In this document: positions 1-8,854 of the stretch, one piece after another
Layout: each line of letters starts with the position of its first letter
Position numbering within the stretch: the stretch's first letter is position 1
Source: CBDCGJ01 sp965238305
GTDB taxonomy: Bacteria > Pseudomonadota > Alphaproteobacteria > GCA-2731375
DNA length: 64,000 nt
Direction of reading: 5' to 3'
Assembly: GCA_965238305.1 (NCBI GenBank)
Contig: CBDEHK010000001.1
Location: 4,216,001 to 4,280,000, forward strand
Program-made: the position numbers and the translations under genes
Notes under the pieces: generated by a model
The model's database searches: none
Seen by the model: the letters and a program-made list of their open reading frames with translations, nothing else
What the model was told of the DNA's origin: nothing

Positions 1-1
1 C

Positions 2-868
2 ATTGTTCCCCTAATCCTTAAACGGGACCCTGTGATCTACCGCCCGGATGGTAGTTTCACGACCGAAGAAACCCGCCTTGGTGTCCATCGATCAACGGAA
101 GGGCAGTTGATAGAATTGGCGGGCCGCGCCGGGGTCCCGGTACCGGACGTACCATTTTATCTCAATGAAGATGAGCGCACGACCGAAGGTTTCATCATGC
201 AGCGCTTGGAAGGCGAAACCCTGGGTCGTCGCATCTTACGTGAAGACGCCTTTGCGGCGGCGCGCCCGAAATTGGCCTTTCAATGCGGCCACGCCGCCGC
301 CCGCTTCCACAATATTCCCCTCGACCAGATCCCCAAGCTGAAATCCATGAATGTGCCAGAGGAGTTTGACTATTATCACGAGATCATGAATTCCTTCGGC
401 CATCCGTATCCGGGTTTTGAATATGGCTTTCACTGGCTTGAAGAACGCATCGAACTCGCTGGTGAGCGGCACGCATTGGTCCATGGCGATTTTCGCAATG
501 GCAATATCTTAGTCGGCACAGAGGGGCTGCTAGGAGTGTTGGATTGGGAAAGTGCGCATCTAGGCAATCCGTTGAATGATCTCGGCTGGATTTGCGTTCG
601 CTCCTGGCGCTATGGTCACATAAAAAAACCGGTCGGTGGTTTTGGCGACGTTGAAGATCTGCTGGCCGGTTATGAAGCCGGTGGTGGCGGCCAGGTTAGC
701 CCCGAAGCGTTGCATTATTGGGAGGTGTTCGGGACCCTACGCTGGGGCATCCTCTGTATCATCATGGCCTTTAGCCATATCAATGGACCGAACGCCTCAT
801 TGGAAAAAGCAGCAATTGGACGACGCACCGCCGAAACTGAATATGACCTTTTGCAATTAGTGGACTGA
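2..868 (+). CDS. Phosphotransferase (APH/choline-kinase fold), 5' end outside window
   Basis: Kinase-like phosphotransferase of the aminoglycoside-phosphotransferase fold. It shows the catalytic loop 'HGDFRNGN' and the metal-binding 'LDWE', which correspond to HxDxxxxN and DxE in the family. The first internal start is GTG at 32, but the frame is open to the window edge and the preceding residues (LILKRDP) fit the family's first beta strands, so the gene begins upstream. It is followed 4 bp later by a DUF6285 gene. That pairing is common near acyl-CoA dehydrogenases (ACAD10-like clusters), which suggests a role in fatty or hydroxy acid activation rather than drug resistance. The substrate cannot be told from sequence. 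Confidence 0.85.
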   Translation: MVPLILKRDPVIYRPDGSFTTEETRLGVHRSTEGQLIELAGRAGVPVPDVPFYLNEDERTTEGFIMQRLEGETLGRRILREDAFAAARPKLAFQCGHAAARFHNIPLDQIPKLKSMNVPEEFDYYHEIMNSFGHPYPGFEYGFHWLEERIELAGERHALVHGDFRNGNILVGTEGLLGVLDWESAHLGNPLNDLGWICVRSWRYGHIKKPVGGFGDVEDLLAGYEAGGGGQVSPEALHYWEVFGTLRWGILCIIMAFSHINGPNASLEKAAIGRRTAETEYDLLQLVD

Positions 869-872
869 TATC

Positions 873-1235
873 ATGCCAACAGACCGCCCTACCGCCGCCG
901 AACTCTTGGCCGCTGTCCGCGGACATCTGATTGACCATCTAGGCCCGACCTTGGAAGGGCAACCGGCGTTCCACCTTCGTGTCGCCATCAACGCACTGGC
1001 CATCGTCGAGCGCACCATGGCGGACGGCCGGGGCATGGACCAGCAGGAACTATTGCGGCTGCAATCATTATTAGGCGAGGGTGGAGATTTGCTCCAAATG
1101 AATGAAATCCTAGCGTCGCAGATCAAGGCCGGCGAGTTCAAGGATCGGCGACAAAGCATGTTGGATCATCTTCGTCAAACCGTTACCGACAAGCTCAACC
1201 TTGCCAACCCGAAATATATGTCCCCGCGTGATTAG
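873..1235 (+). CDS. DUF6285 domain protein
   Basis: Small 120-aa helical protein with a family-typical start (PTAAELLAAVRGHL) and a central 'HLRVAINALAIVERT' helix, matching what I recall of DUF6285. It starts 4 bp after the phosphotransferase stop, so the two are almost certainly co-transcribed and translationally coupled. In other proteobacteria this family sits beside APH-like phosphotransferases and acyl-CoA dehydrogenases. No catalytic residues are evident and its function is unknown. It may be an accessory subunit of the kinase. Confidence 0.8.
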   Translation: MPTDRPTAAELLAAVRGHLIDHLGPTLEGQPAFHLRVAINALAIVERTMADGRGMDQQELLRLQSLLGEGGDLLQMNEILASQIKAGEFKDRRQSMLDHLRQTVTDKLNLANPKYMSPRD

Positions 1236-1254
1236 GAAATAACTGCGACACCGA

Positions 1255-1599
1255 TCAATGATCGCTTTCCGGCAAAAAACGATCGCCCATGCCGGTGTCG
1301 TATTCCAAACCCAGTGCGGTTAGTGTGATGGCGGTCGGGTTGTCATTTCTGACAAGTCCTTTCCTAGTCAATGCATTCCATACCGCAGGATTACTTAGTC
1401 CGCTGGCTTCACGGGCGGAGATGACAAATTCGCCGATATGCATGTGGTCACCATGGGGATGGGGCAGCTGCAGAAGTGTCACTTCTCCTGTTGCCTCCTC
1501 CGTCGCGGCTATGCGCGGGTCCTTCGCCAGGATTTGCGCCAGTGCCAGGGTACGTAATTGTAATTTGTTAAGTTTCAGCGGATTACGTTTTGGAGCCAT
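1255..1599 (-). CDS. Conserved hypothetical protein, last gene of the AtuA operon
   Basis: A 114-aa protein that I do not recognise. It has a basic N-terminus, a His-rich stretch (PHPHGDHMH, about residues 46-54) and a C-terminal half resembling a winged-helix segment (NPAVWNALTRKGLV then ITLTALGLEY). Its start lies 4 bp beyond the AtuA stop on the same strand, so it is very likely translated as part of that operon. Its constant proximity to the metabolic genes suggests an accessory role. The His cluster could bind metal. It is convergent with the DUF6285 gene. Confidence 0.65.
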   Translation of the reverse strand: MAPKRNPLKLNKLQLRTLALAQILAKDPRIAATEEATGEVTLLQLPHPHGDHMHIGEFVISAREASGLSNPAVWNALTRKGLVRNDNPTAITLTALGLEYDTGMGDRFLPESDH

Positions 1600-1603
1600 G
1601 GTT

Positions 1604-3415
1604 CTATCCTGCCTTTGATAGGGTTTCAGCTAGCGCCCGTGGCACTCTGACCGGCATCGCGAGAATTTGCTGGCCATAGGTTTTAGCCTGGCTATCCAAA
1701 TTCATCGATGAGGTGCCGCCGCCGCCTAGGCACTTGGTCAACAAGAAATTTATCGCGTCCATTCCCGGCGCGTCAAAACGGGTGACGCCGCCCTTTACAT
1801 AATGGCCAAACCATTTATGCACACTCTCTGCTGTCACGCTTCGGCGGATATGGGGCAACAGCTCCGGTGACCGCGCCATCACACCAACATTGGCATTGTT
1901 GCCTTTGTCGCCACTGCGGGCGACGGCAAGCGCGATCAAAGGCACTTCGACCATATCCTGGTCGTCCGACGCCGGTTCATCCGCACCCATTGCCCGTGAG
2001 GCGACCTCGTCGGTCCAAGACTGAGGCGTCAACGCAAACGGGATTTGTTCGCCATCCAAACGAACGACCGGATCGACTTTCCCTTTGTCGACCAGGAACG
2101 CGAATTGAGCAACGACAGGGGTAATTTTTGGTCGCCCGCCTGCGCCACCCGGTGCCCGGCCAGTGGTCATGGAAAGGCCAACACCTGTCGTTTCTTTCGA
2201 AAAGAGTTCCAATGCGTCGCGTTCGTCATGGCGTACGTCAAGTCGCAACAGCACTTCCCTCGCATTGACAGCATCCGGCGTTGCATTGTCGCCCCAAAGT
2301 GTCTGCGCCCCGACGATATGAAGCGAGGTGTCGCGGTAATCACCCAGATTTCGATCGACAAAAAGCCGTCGTGTTCGCTTCAATAGCGCTTTTGAAAATG
2401 CATTGGCTTTCTCAACCACGTCAAAACCTGTGATGACCGTCGTCGCCATCGAACGATAGCCATCCCGGTAGGTCGATGAAACTTTATAGGTCCTGGTTGG
2501 CGGGCGACCCTTGACGCCGCTGACTTTGATTTGATCCTCAGCAATTTGCTCAAGTTTGATACTGGAAAAATCACAAACCACATCCGGCACGATATAAGCG
2601 CTGGGATCACCAATCTCATACAGAATTTGTTCACCCACAGTGAAACGGGATACCAATCCACCCGTTTCCTTGGGCTTGGTAATTACAAAGCCGCCATCTG
2701 GTGAACATTCGGCAATCGGATAGCCCATATTGTCCCAATCGTCGGCAACATCGCGCCAATCGGTGAAATTTCCACCGGTCGTCTGCGCCCCGCATTCAAC
2801 AATATGTCCAGCCAAGGTTGCCGCCGCCAGCTTGTCGTGATCTTCACTGGACCAACCGAATTCGTGGATCAGCGCCCCTAATGTTACCGCACTATCGACA
2901 CAACGCCCGGTGATCACCACTTCGGCGCCGGCATCCAACGCTGCCGCAATCGGAAAGCCGCCTAAATAGGCATTAGCGCTGATCAATTCATCGGGAATTT
3001 CCGCACCATTGAACATCTCCCGGGTACCGTCGTCGCGTAGTTCGTCAATCCGATCGATCAGATCATCGCCCTCTACCGTCGCAATCTTCAAGGAGACACC
3101 GGCGTCGGCCGCTATTTTCGCCAAAGCGTCGGCGCATGCCGCGACATTGACGCCGCCGGCGTTGGCGATCACACGGATGTTGCGGGCCTTGATTTCGTGA
3201 ATGAGCGGTTTCATCACCAGTTCAACAAAATCACGGGCATAACCGGCTTTTGGATTTTTTTCCTTCTGGCGCACCAGGATCGACATGGTGACTTCGGCCA
3301 GATAATCAAACACCAGATAGTCGACTTCGCCGAGCATCACCAATTGTTTCGGCGCCTCCTGGCTATCGCCCCAATATCCCGAAGCCCCGCCAATGCGTAT
3401 TTTTCTATCAGTCAT
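1604..3415 (-). CDS. atuA: Acyclic terpene utilisation AtuA family protein
   Basis: About 603 aa. The N-terminal two thirds are the AtuA (former DUF1446) domain starting 'KIRIGGASGYWGDS', with glycine-rich loops such as 'ANAGGVNVAACADAL' and 'ITGRCVDSAVTLG'. The last ~110 residues form the AtuA-like ferredoxin-fold domain, recognisable by 'ARSGDKGNNANVGVMAR'. The frame is open for 64 codons upstream, but the ATG at 3415 is preceded by AGGAAC and begins the conserved domain, so it was chosen. It lies downstream of two acyl-CoA dehydrogenases and an enoyl-CoA-reductase-like SDR. AtuA is needed for citronellol/geraniol catabolism in Pseudomonas, but its reaction is not settled. Confidence 0.88.
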   Translation of the reverse strand: MTDRKIRIGGASGYWGDSQEAPKQLVMLGEVDYLVFDYLAEVTMSILVRQKEKNPKAGYARDFVELVMKPLIHEIKARNIRVIANAGGVNVAACADALAKIAADAGVSLKIATVEGDDLIDRIDELRDDGTREMFNGAEIPDELISANAYLGGFPIAAALDAGAEVVITGRCVDSAVTLGALIHEFGWSSEDHDKLAAATLAGHIVECGAQTTGGNFTDWRDVADDWDNMGYPIAECSPDGGFVITKPKETGGLVSRFTVGEQILYEIGDPSAYIVPDVVCDFSSIKLEQIAEDQIKVSGVKGRPPTRTYKVSSTYRDGYRSMATTVITGFDVVEKANAFSKALLKRTRRLFVDRNLGDYRDTSLHIVGAQTLWGDNATPDAVNAREVLLRLDVRHDERDALELFSKETTGVGLSMTTGRAPGGAGGRPKITPVVAQFAFLVDKGKVDPVVRLDGEQIPFALTPQSWTDEVASRAMGADEPASDDQDMVEVPLIALAVARSGDKGNNANVGVMARSPELLPHIRRSVTAESVHKWFGHYVKGGVTRFDAPGMDAINFLLTKCLGGGGTSSMNLDSQAKTYGQQILAMPVRVPRALAETLSKAG

Positions 3416-3476
3416 TGTTCGTTCCTGCTCAGTCGTATTACGGAATAATACTTCCGACGGTCTCATTATCAAGGGA

Positions 3477-4643
3477 TTACGTATTCCGATTTCGGCCGGG
3501 ATGGATGCCAAGTTGTTTAGCAACCACTTCCAGCATGATTTCATTGGCGCCGCCGCCAATCGCGGTCTGGCGGATATCGCGGAAGGCGCGGGATATCCAA
3601 TTTTCATTCATCACCCCTTGACCGCCCCAGAACTGCAGACACTCGCTTGGGATCGTCATCGACATCCGACCAACCATATATTTTGCCATCGAGGCAAGTT
3701 TGATGACATCCTCACCTGCCATATAGGCGTCAGCGGCGCGGTAGAGCAAAGCGCGGGCGGCTTCGATCTCCGTCTGCATGGCGGAAAGTTTATGATAAAC
3801 GGACTGGTTACTCAGGATGCTTTGGCCGAATACACTGCGGTCTTGGGCATATTCAATGGTTTCCTCAATCGCCATTTCCATCGCCCGAATGCCGCGTGCA
3901 GTAACGAACATGCGTTCTTCCTGAAACTGGCGCATCTGATAGACAAAACCCATACCTTCTTCGCCGATAAGATTGCCGGCTGGCACCCGAACATCATCGA
4001 AAAACAATTCCGCCGTATCGGAACAACGTAAGACCATCTTGTCGAGCTTCCTGGAAACGCTGATGCCTTTGGTTTTGAGCGGCACAACAATCAGGGATTT
4101 ATTTTTGTGTGGTCCCTCATCGTTGTCGGTATTGCATAACAAACAAATCCAGTCGCCCTGAACACCGTTGGTGATCCACATTTTTGACCCGTTGATGACA
4201 TAGTCGCCACCGTCGCGTCTGGCCGTGGTTTTGATCTTTGATACGTCGGAGCCGGCATGGCCTTCGCTGACACCGATGCAACCGACCAAGTCACCCGCAA
4301 TCGTCGGCACCAAGAATTCGCGTTTCAGTTCTTCGCTACCAAATTCCTGCAGCGCCGGCGTGCACATGGTTGTCTGTACGCCAATAGAGGTGCCGATACC
4401 GCTGGATCGCACGCTCCCGAGGGTCTCTGCAAAAACCATCTCATAAGAAAAATCGAGGTCCAAGCCGCCATATTCCGCAGGCTTGCCAATACCCAACAAA
4501 CCGGCATTGGCAAAAGTCTTCATGACCTGATGGGCGGGGAAAAGTCCGTCCTTTTCCCAATCGTCGATAAAGGGGTGAATATGTTCTTCGACGAGCTTTA
4601 GGGTCGTCCGCTGTAACTCGCGGTGCTCATGAGTGATTTGCAT
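3477..4643 (-). CDS. Acyl-CoA dehydrogenase, AtuD-like, copy 1
   Basis: A 388-aa FAD-dependent acyl-CoA dehydrogenase of full length. The FAD/substrate segment is 'CIGVSEGHAGSDVSKIKT', followed by 'MWITNG', and the C-terminal signature reads 'AIGGGANEIM', where medium-chain enzymes have Y-E-G-T. The usual C-terminal catalytic Glu is therefore Gly. The base is probably the Glu in 'QEERM' (about residue 240), as in isovaleryl-CoA and long-chain dehydrogenases, which fits branched substrates. It is a tandem paralogue of the next gene upstream (about 70% identical by eye), separated by 9 bp. Oxidation of citronellyl-CoA or another branched acyl-CoA is inferred from the AtuA neighbour. Confidence 0.9.
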   Translation of the reverse strand: MQITHEHRELQRTTLKLVEEHIHPFIDDWEKDGLFPAHQVMKTFANAGLLGIGKPAEYGGLDLDFSYEMVFAETLGSVRSSGIGTSIGVQTTMCTPALQEFGSEELKREFLVPTIAGDLVGCIGVSEGHAGSDVSKIKTTARRDGGDYVINGSKMWITNGVQGDWICLLCNTDNDEGPHKNKSLIVVPLKTKGISVSRKLDKMVLRCSDTAELFFDDVRVPAGNLIGEEGMGFVYQMRQFQEERMFVTARGIRAMEMAIEETIEYAQDRSVFGQSILSNQSVYHKLSAMQTEIEAARALLYRAADAYMAGEDVIKLASMAKYMVGRMSMTIPSECLQFWGGQGVMNENWISRAFRDIRQTAIGGGANEIMLEVVAKQLGIHPGRNRNT

Positions 4644-4652
4644 GTTACTGGA

Positions 4653-5819
4653 CTATCGTTTGTTTTTCTTGCCGGGATTGATATTCATGGATTTAGCGAT
4701 CACTTCCAACATGATTTCCGTCGCGCCACCACCAATAGCGGTGACCCGCATGTCGCGAAAGGCGCGGGAAACATAGTTTTCGTTCATCACGCCCTGGCCG
4801 CCCCAGAATTGCAGACATTCCGTCGGCACTTTCAAAGCCAGTTTGCCTATTAAATATTTCCCCATAGACGCCAATTTGGTGACGTCTTCGCCGGCCAAAT
4901 AACGCTCCGCCGCGCGATATAGGATGGCGCGGCAGGCTTCCACTTCAGTGTGGAGTTCCGCCAGCTTGTGATAAACGACCTGATTGTCGCGTACCGGCAT
5001 GCCAAATACTTCCCGCTGCCCGGTATATTCGATCGTGTCTTCGATCACCATATCCAGTACGCGTAGGCCACGGGCGACGGCAAACATGCGTTCTTCCTGA
5101 AACTGTTCCATCTGATAGACGAAACCTAGATTTTCCTCTCCAATACGGTTTCGAACCGGCACCCGGACGTCATCAAAATACAATTCCGCAGTGTCGGAAC
5201 AAACCAGTCCAAGTTTATCAAGTTTGCGGGAAACGCTGACACCCTTCGATTTCAGCGGCACCACGATCAACGACTTGTTGCGGTGTTTGGCGGCGTCTGG
5301 GTCGGTATTGCATAGCAAGCAAATCCAGTCGCCCTGAACACCGTTGGTGATCCACATTTTCGAACCGTCGATCACATAGTCATCACCGTCGCGCCTTGCC
5401 GTAGTTTTTATTTGGGCAACGTCTGAACCGGCGGATATTTCGCTTACGCCGATGCAACCGACCAATTCGCCGGCAATTGTCGGGGTGAGATATTCTTGTT
5501 TCAATTCCTCACTGCCATGGATGGTCAACGCTGGCGTGCACATGGTTGTCTGCACGCCGATCGAAGTTGAAACGCCGTTGCCACGAATATTGCCCAAGGC
5601 CTCCGCAAAAACCATTTCATAGGAAAAATCGAGATCAAGACCACCATATTCGCCCGGTTTACCAATGCCCAACAGACCCGCTTCCGCAAAAATCTTCATC
5701 ACGTCATGGGCCGGATAGATTTCCGCTTTCTCCCACTCGTCGATATAGGGATTGATATGTTCCTCAATAATTTTGATGGTGGTGCGTTCCAGTTCTTGAT
5801 GTTCGTGGGTCAGCTGCAT
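4653..5819 (-). CDS. Acyl-CoA dehydrogenase, AtuD-like, copy 2
   Basis: A 388-aa paralogue of the adjacent dehydrogenase with the same length and no gaps over most of the chain. It shares 'GLLGIGKP.EYGGLDLDFSYEM' and 'IGVQTTMCTPAL'. The C-terminal signature is 'AIGGGATEIM', so it also lacks the medium-chain catalytic Glu and should use the helix-G 'QEERM' Glu. It lies 3 bp after the SDR stop. Retention of both copies suggests different chain or branch specificity, or subunits of a hetero-oligomer. The sequence does not decide between these. Confidence 0.9.
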   Translation of the reverse strand: MQLTHEHQELERTTIKIIEEHINPYIDEWEKAEIYPAHDVMKIFAEAGLLGIGKPGEYGGLDLDFSYEMVFAEALGNIRGNGVSTSIGVQTTMCTPALTIHGSEELKQEYLTPTIAGELVGCIGVSEISAGSDVAQIKTTARRDGDDYVIDGSKMWITNGVQGDWICLLCNTDPDAAKHRNKSLIVVPLKSKGVSVSRKLDKLGLVCSDTAELYFDDVRVPVRNRIGEENLGFVYQMEQFQEERMFAVARGLRVLDMVIEDTIEYTGQREVFGMPVRDNQVVYHKLAELHTEVEACRAILYRAAERYLAGEDVTKLASMGKYLIGKLALKVPTECLQFWGGQGVMNENYVSRAFRDMRVTAIGGGATEIMLEVIAKSMNINPGKKNKR

Positions 5820-5822
5820 GTT

Positions 5823-6698
5823 TTAATCCTTGTCCCGACGTGTCAGATCCGGTTTGACAGAGCGATGAAATCCGTCGAAAGCAGGCGTGCCTTTGTGTTC
5901 CGGGGTTTGATAATTGATCGTAACGTTTGGCGTGCCACCGTCGACACGGATGGTCTCACCAGTGATGAAACCAGCAGCAGGTGACAGTAAAAATAAAACC
6001 GCCGCCGACATTTCACTTTCGGTCCCCATCCGATGCAGGGGAATTTTCTTGCTGCGCTGGCGAATGGTTTCCTTATGTGTTTCATCATACGTTTCAAGGC
6101 CGCTGGTCGCGGTTAATCCAGGCGCCACGGCATTGACGCGCACGCCATAATGGGCCCATTCCACCGCGGCTGTTTGGGTGAAATTCACCATGCCGGCGCG
6201 GGCCGCCCCGGAATGTCCCATGCGCGGCATAGCGTTCCAAAAATCGGCGACAATATTGACAATGCTGCCGCCAGTTTTGTTCATTGATTGATTGAGCAAT
6301 TCGCGACTGACCAGAAATCCGCCGGTCAGGTTCGTGCGAACCACTGTTTCCCAGCCTTTTTGACTGATATCTTCCAGTCGAGCGGTAAACTGACCGCCAG
6401 CGTTGTTGACAAGACCATCGACCGGTCCCACACGAGACAGGATTGCCGCGATGTTGTCCCGTACAATTTCTTCGTCGCGAATATCAAAAGCTTGCGTTTC
6501 AACTTTGCCGCCATCATCAACTATTTCTTGTGCGACAATATCGAGCTTTTCCTGCTTTCGACCAGTGATGACGGCTTTTGCGCCTAAAGATGCCAGCTCG
6601 TGGGCGATACACCTCCCGATGCCGCTGCCGCCGCCGGTGATAATGACCGATTGACCAGCAAAAAGATCGGCATTGAAGATCGATTTGTACCTATTCAC
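5823..6698 (-). CDS. SDR oxidoreductase of the PECR/AtuG (trans-2-enoyl-CoA reductase) type
   Basis: A 291-aa short-chain dehydrogenase with the nucleotide motif 'TGGGSGIG' (about residues 21-28) and 'NNAGG'. The usual YxxxK is replaced by 'HSGAARAGM', the same substitution seen in peroxisomal trans-2-enoyl-CoA reductases and AtuG-type proteins, so it is a family trait rather than damage. It is the first gene of a five-gene minus-strand run (SDR, two acyl-CoA dehydrogenases, AtuA, small protein) with gaps of 3 to 61 bp. It likely reduces or processes an enoyl-CoA from a branched acid. It is divergent from the IclR gene, with an AT-rich region between. Confidence 0.88.
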   Translation of the reverse strand: MNRYKSIFNADLFAGQSVIITGGGSGIGRCIAHELASLGAKAVITGRKQEKLDIVAQEIVDDGGKVETQAFDIRDEEIVRDNIAAILSRVGPVDGLVNNAGGQFTARLEDISQKGWETVVRTNLTGGFLVSRELLNQSMNKTGGSIVNIVADFWNAMPRMGHSGAARAGMVNFTQTAAVEWAHYGVRVNAVAPGLTATSGLETYDETHKETIRQRSKKIPLHRMGTESEMSAAVLFLLSPAAGFITGETIRVDGGTPNVTINYQTPEHKGTPAFDGFHRSVKPDLTRRDKD

Positions 6699-6808
6699 GT
6701 CGCGTCCTTAAGGTTTTTTCACCCGTGATCAAGATGGCTAACCTACCAAATCCATTTAGGAATTACTGCCTCATGGCGATTTTTTCCATTTCCAAGTCCA
6801 TATTTCAA

Positions 6809-6822
6809 CAAAATATATTTTG
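6809..6822. promoter_or_regulatory. Perfect 14-bp palindrome, candidate IclR operator
   Basis: The 156-bp AT-rich space between the divergent SDR operon and the IclR gene contains CAAAATATATTTTG, a perfect palindrome 33 bp before the IclR start. IclR-family regulators usually bind palindromes of about 12-15 bp in such divergent regions and control themselves plus the neighbouring operon. The site is seen directly; its use by this regulator is inferred. Low sequence complexity means a chance palindrome is possible. Confidence 0.4.
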
Positions 6823-6854
6823 CATTCCAAAGAATAATTTTATATACAAAATCC

Positions 6855-7661
6855 ATGAATGCACTATTAAACACAATCGATCGCTCAAGCGATACCTTGG
6901 CCCCGGCGAAATCCGGCACCAAGCCCGTCGGCGCCGCAAAATTAACCATCGAAATCCTGCGCTGCCTCGCGAAACAACGGGGCGCCATCGGCGTCACCCC
7001 TTTGGCCAGCAAACTTGGCCGCTATCCCGGTACTGTTTATGCCGTGCTGAAAACCCTACAGGCGGAAGGCGTTGTAGAATTTAACCCGTCGACCAAGACA
7101 TACCGTCTTTGCCTGGGCGGAATACTTGAGATCAGCGCCCTGCAGCGGGAACAGGATTTGCCGCACAAGATTGAAACGGAAATGAGCGAAACATCCGACA
7201 AGTTCGGCGTTTGCATCTATCTCAGTCAAAGGGTAAGACCGAACGCGATGATTATCGTCGCCTGCGCAGCCCCAGATCAACCTCTGGGCCTTTATGCAAA
7301 AGTTGGTCACCGCTTCCCCGTATTCATGGGCGGCACCGGACGCATGGTCACCGGCCTGTCGCACACCGACGATCAGAATCTAAAACTGGCCTACGACAAA
7401 TATCGCTGGATCCGTCATCAGCCAGACTTCACCGAATGGTCGATGCAGGTACGCCAGGATATCGCCGCCGGTTACGCCTATGAAGAAGACAGTGTTCCCG
7501 AAGGCCTGGCGACCATCGCCGTTCCGGTGATCGATAACAATCGAGCCGTCAAATACGCCCTTAATGCGATTGGCCCGCGAGGCGATTTTGCCGGCGAAAA
7601 ATTACCGTTGTTGGTTAACGCGGTAAAAAATCTGGCTGAACTGGCCAGAGCCCCAAGCTAG
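6855..7661 (+). CDS. IclR-family transcriptional regulator
   Basis: A 268-aa regulator. A winged helix-turn-helix occupies about residues 30-95 (LTIEILRCLAKQRG ... VTPLASKLGRYPGTVYAVLKTL), then the IclR effector-binding domain follows (VGHRFPVFMGGTGRMV, later 'VPEGLATIAVPV'). It has a ~25-residue N-terminal tail before the HTH. It is divergent from the AtuA operon and 8 bp upstream of a nagA-type gene, so it may sense an intermediate of either pathway. The ribosome-binding site before the ATG is weak. Confidence 0.88.
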   Translation: MNALLNTIDRSSDTLAPAKSGTKPVGAAKLTIEILRCLAKQRGAIGVTPLASKLGRYPGTVYAVLKTLQAEGVVEFNPSTKTYRLCLGGILEISALQREQDLPHKIETEMSETSDKFGVCIYLSQRVRPNAMIIVACAAPDQPLGLYAKVGHRFPVFMGGTGRMVTGLSHTDDQNLKLAYDKYRWIRHQPDFTEWSMQVRQDIAAGYAYEEDSVPEGLATIAVPVIDNNRAVKYALNAIGPRGDFAGEKLPLLVNAVKNLAELARAPS

Positions 7662-7669
7662 AACGACAT

Positions 7670-8827
7670 TTGTCAACAATCCTTCACAATATGCGCGTCT
7701 TCGATGGCGACGTAATCCGTGACAATCTTGCGTTATTGATCGAAGAAGGCAAAGTTGCCGAAATTATAAAGAATACCGATTTACCCTCGGATAACGACCG
7801 GATCGATTTGAACGGTGAATTGTTGGTTCCAGGATTTATCGATGTACAAGTGAACGGCGGCGGCGGCGTCCTGTTCAACAAATCTGCTAATGTCGGTGGC
7901 ATCAGGGCGATTGCCGAAGCGCATAGAAAGTTTGGCACCACTAGTTTTCTCCCGACCATCGTGAGCGATGATTTTGCCATCATGAAAGCCGGCGCCGACG
8001 CGGTCGCAGCTTGTCTGGACGATCCCGAAAGTGGTGTGATCGGCATTCATTTCGAGGGTCCAAATTTAAACGTCGCACGCAAAGGCGCGCATAATGCGAA
8101 CAAGATCAGGCCCTTGGATGATGCCACTTTCGATCTATTCACGCAGCGCGATCTAGGCAAGGTGGTCGTCACGGTTGCCCCGGAAACCTTGCCAGACGGC
8201 ACAATCGCTAAGTTAGGCGACGCCGGCGTTCTTGTCTCCGCTGGTCATACCAACGCAAATCATGGTCAAATCCAATCCGCCCTAACCGATGGATTGCGCG
8301 GTTTTACGCACTTGTTCAATGCGATGCCGGCGATGGAAAGTCGGGGCCCAGGTGTCGTCGGCGCTGCGTTGGATGACCCCGATACCTGGTGCGGCCTGAT
8401 CGTCGACGGGCACCATGTCGATCCAGTGATGATGCGGGTGGCGCAACAGGCCAAGGCATTGGGCAAAATTATGTTGATCACCGATGCCATGCCCAGTGTC
8501 GGCGCCGACGACGCATGTTTTGAACTCTATAACGAAATGATCGAAGTGCGGGATGGCAAATGCCTGACCAAAGACGGCGTACTGGCCGGTTCCCACCTTA
8601 ATATGGCGGCAGCCGTGCGCAATACTATTGAAATGCTACACTTATCGCTTGAAGAAGCCCTGCGGATGGCCTCACTTTATCCTGCCGCGTTCCTTGGGTT
8701 GGATAACGAACTCGGCCGCATCGCACCCAACTACCGCACCAATTTCACTCTGTTGAACGATAAACTTGAAGTCACCAGCACATGGATCTCCGGCCAAAGG
8801 CAGTTTCATTTTCAAGCCGCATGGTAG
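7670..8827 (+). CDS. nagA: N-acetylglucosamine-6-phosphate deacetylase
   Basis: A 385-aa amidohydrolase of the NagA family. The start region is 'PGFIDVQVNGGGGV', with Gln-Asn in place of the HxH of other amidohydrolases, as in the single-metal enzyme of E. coli. Other key segments are 'HFEGPNL' (metal Glu), 'SAGHTNA' and 'THLFNAM' (metal His residues) and 'ITDAM' (catalytic Asp). The start is taken as TTG at 7670 because it gives the family-typical 'ILHNMRVFDG' N-terminus; ATG at 7691 is an alternative. It should convert GlcNAc-6-P to GlcN-6-P, but no nagB or PTS gene is nearby. Confidence 0.88.
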   Translation: MSTILHNMRVFDGDVIRDNLALLIEEGKVAEIIKNTDLPSDNDRIDLNGELLVPGFIDVQVNGGGGVLFNKSANVGGIRAIAEAHRKFGTTSFLPTIVSDDFAIMKAGADAVAACLDDPESGVIGIHFEGPNLNVARKGAHNANKIRPLDDATFDLFTQRDLGKVVVTVAPETLPDGTIAKLGDAGVLVSAGHTNANHGQIQSALTDGLRGFTHLFNAMPAMESRGPGVVGAALDDPDTWCGLIVDGHHVDPVMMRVAQQAKALGKIMLITDAMPSVGADDACFELYNEMIEVRDGKCLTKDGVLAGSHLNMAAAVRNTIEMLHLSLEEALRMASLYPAAFLGLDNELGRIAPNYRTNFTLLNDKLEVTSTWISGQRQFHFQAAW

Positions 8828-8854
8828 CGACCAAACGCCTCGGCTCTAACTTTC

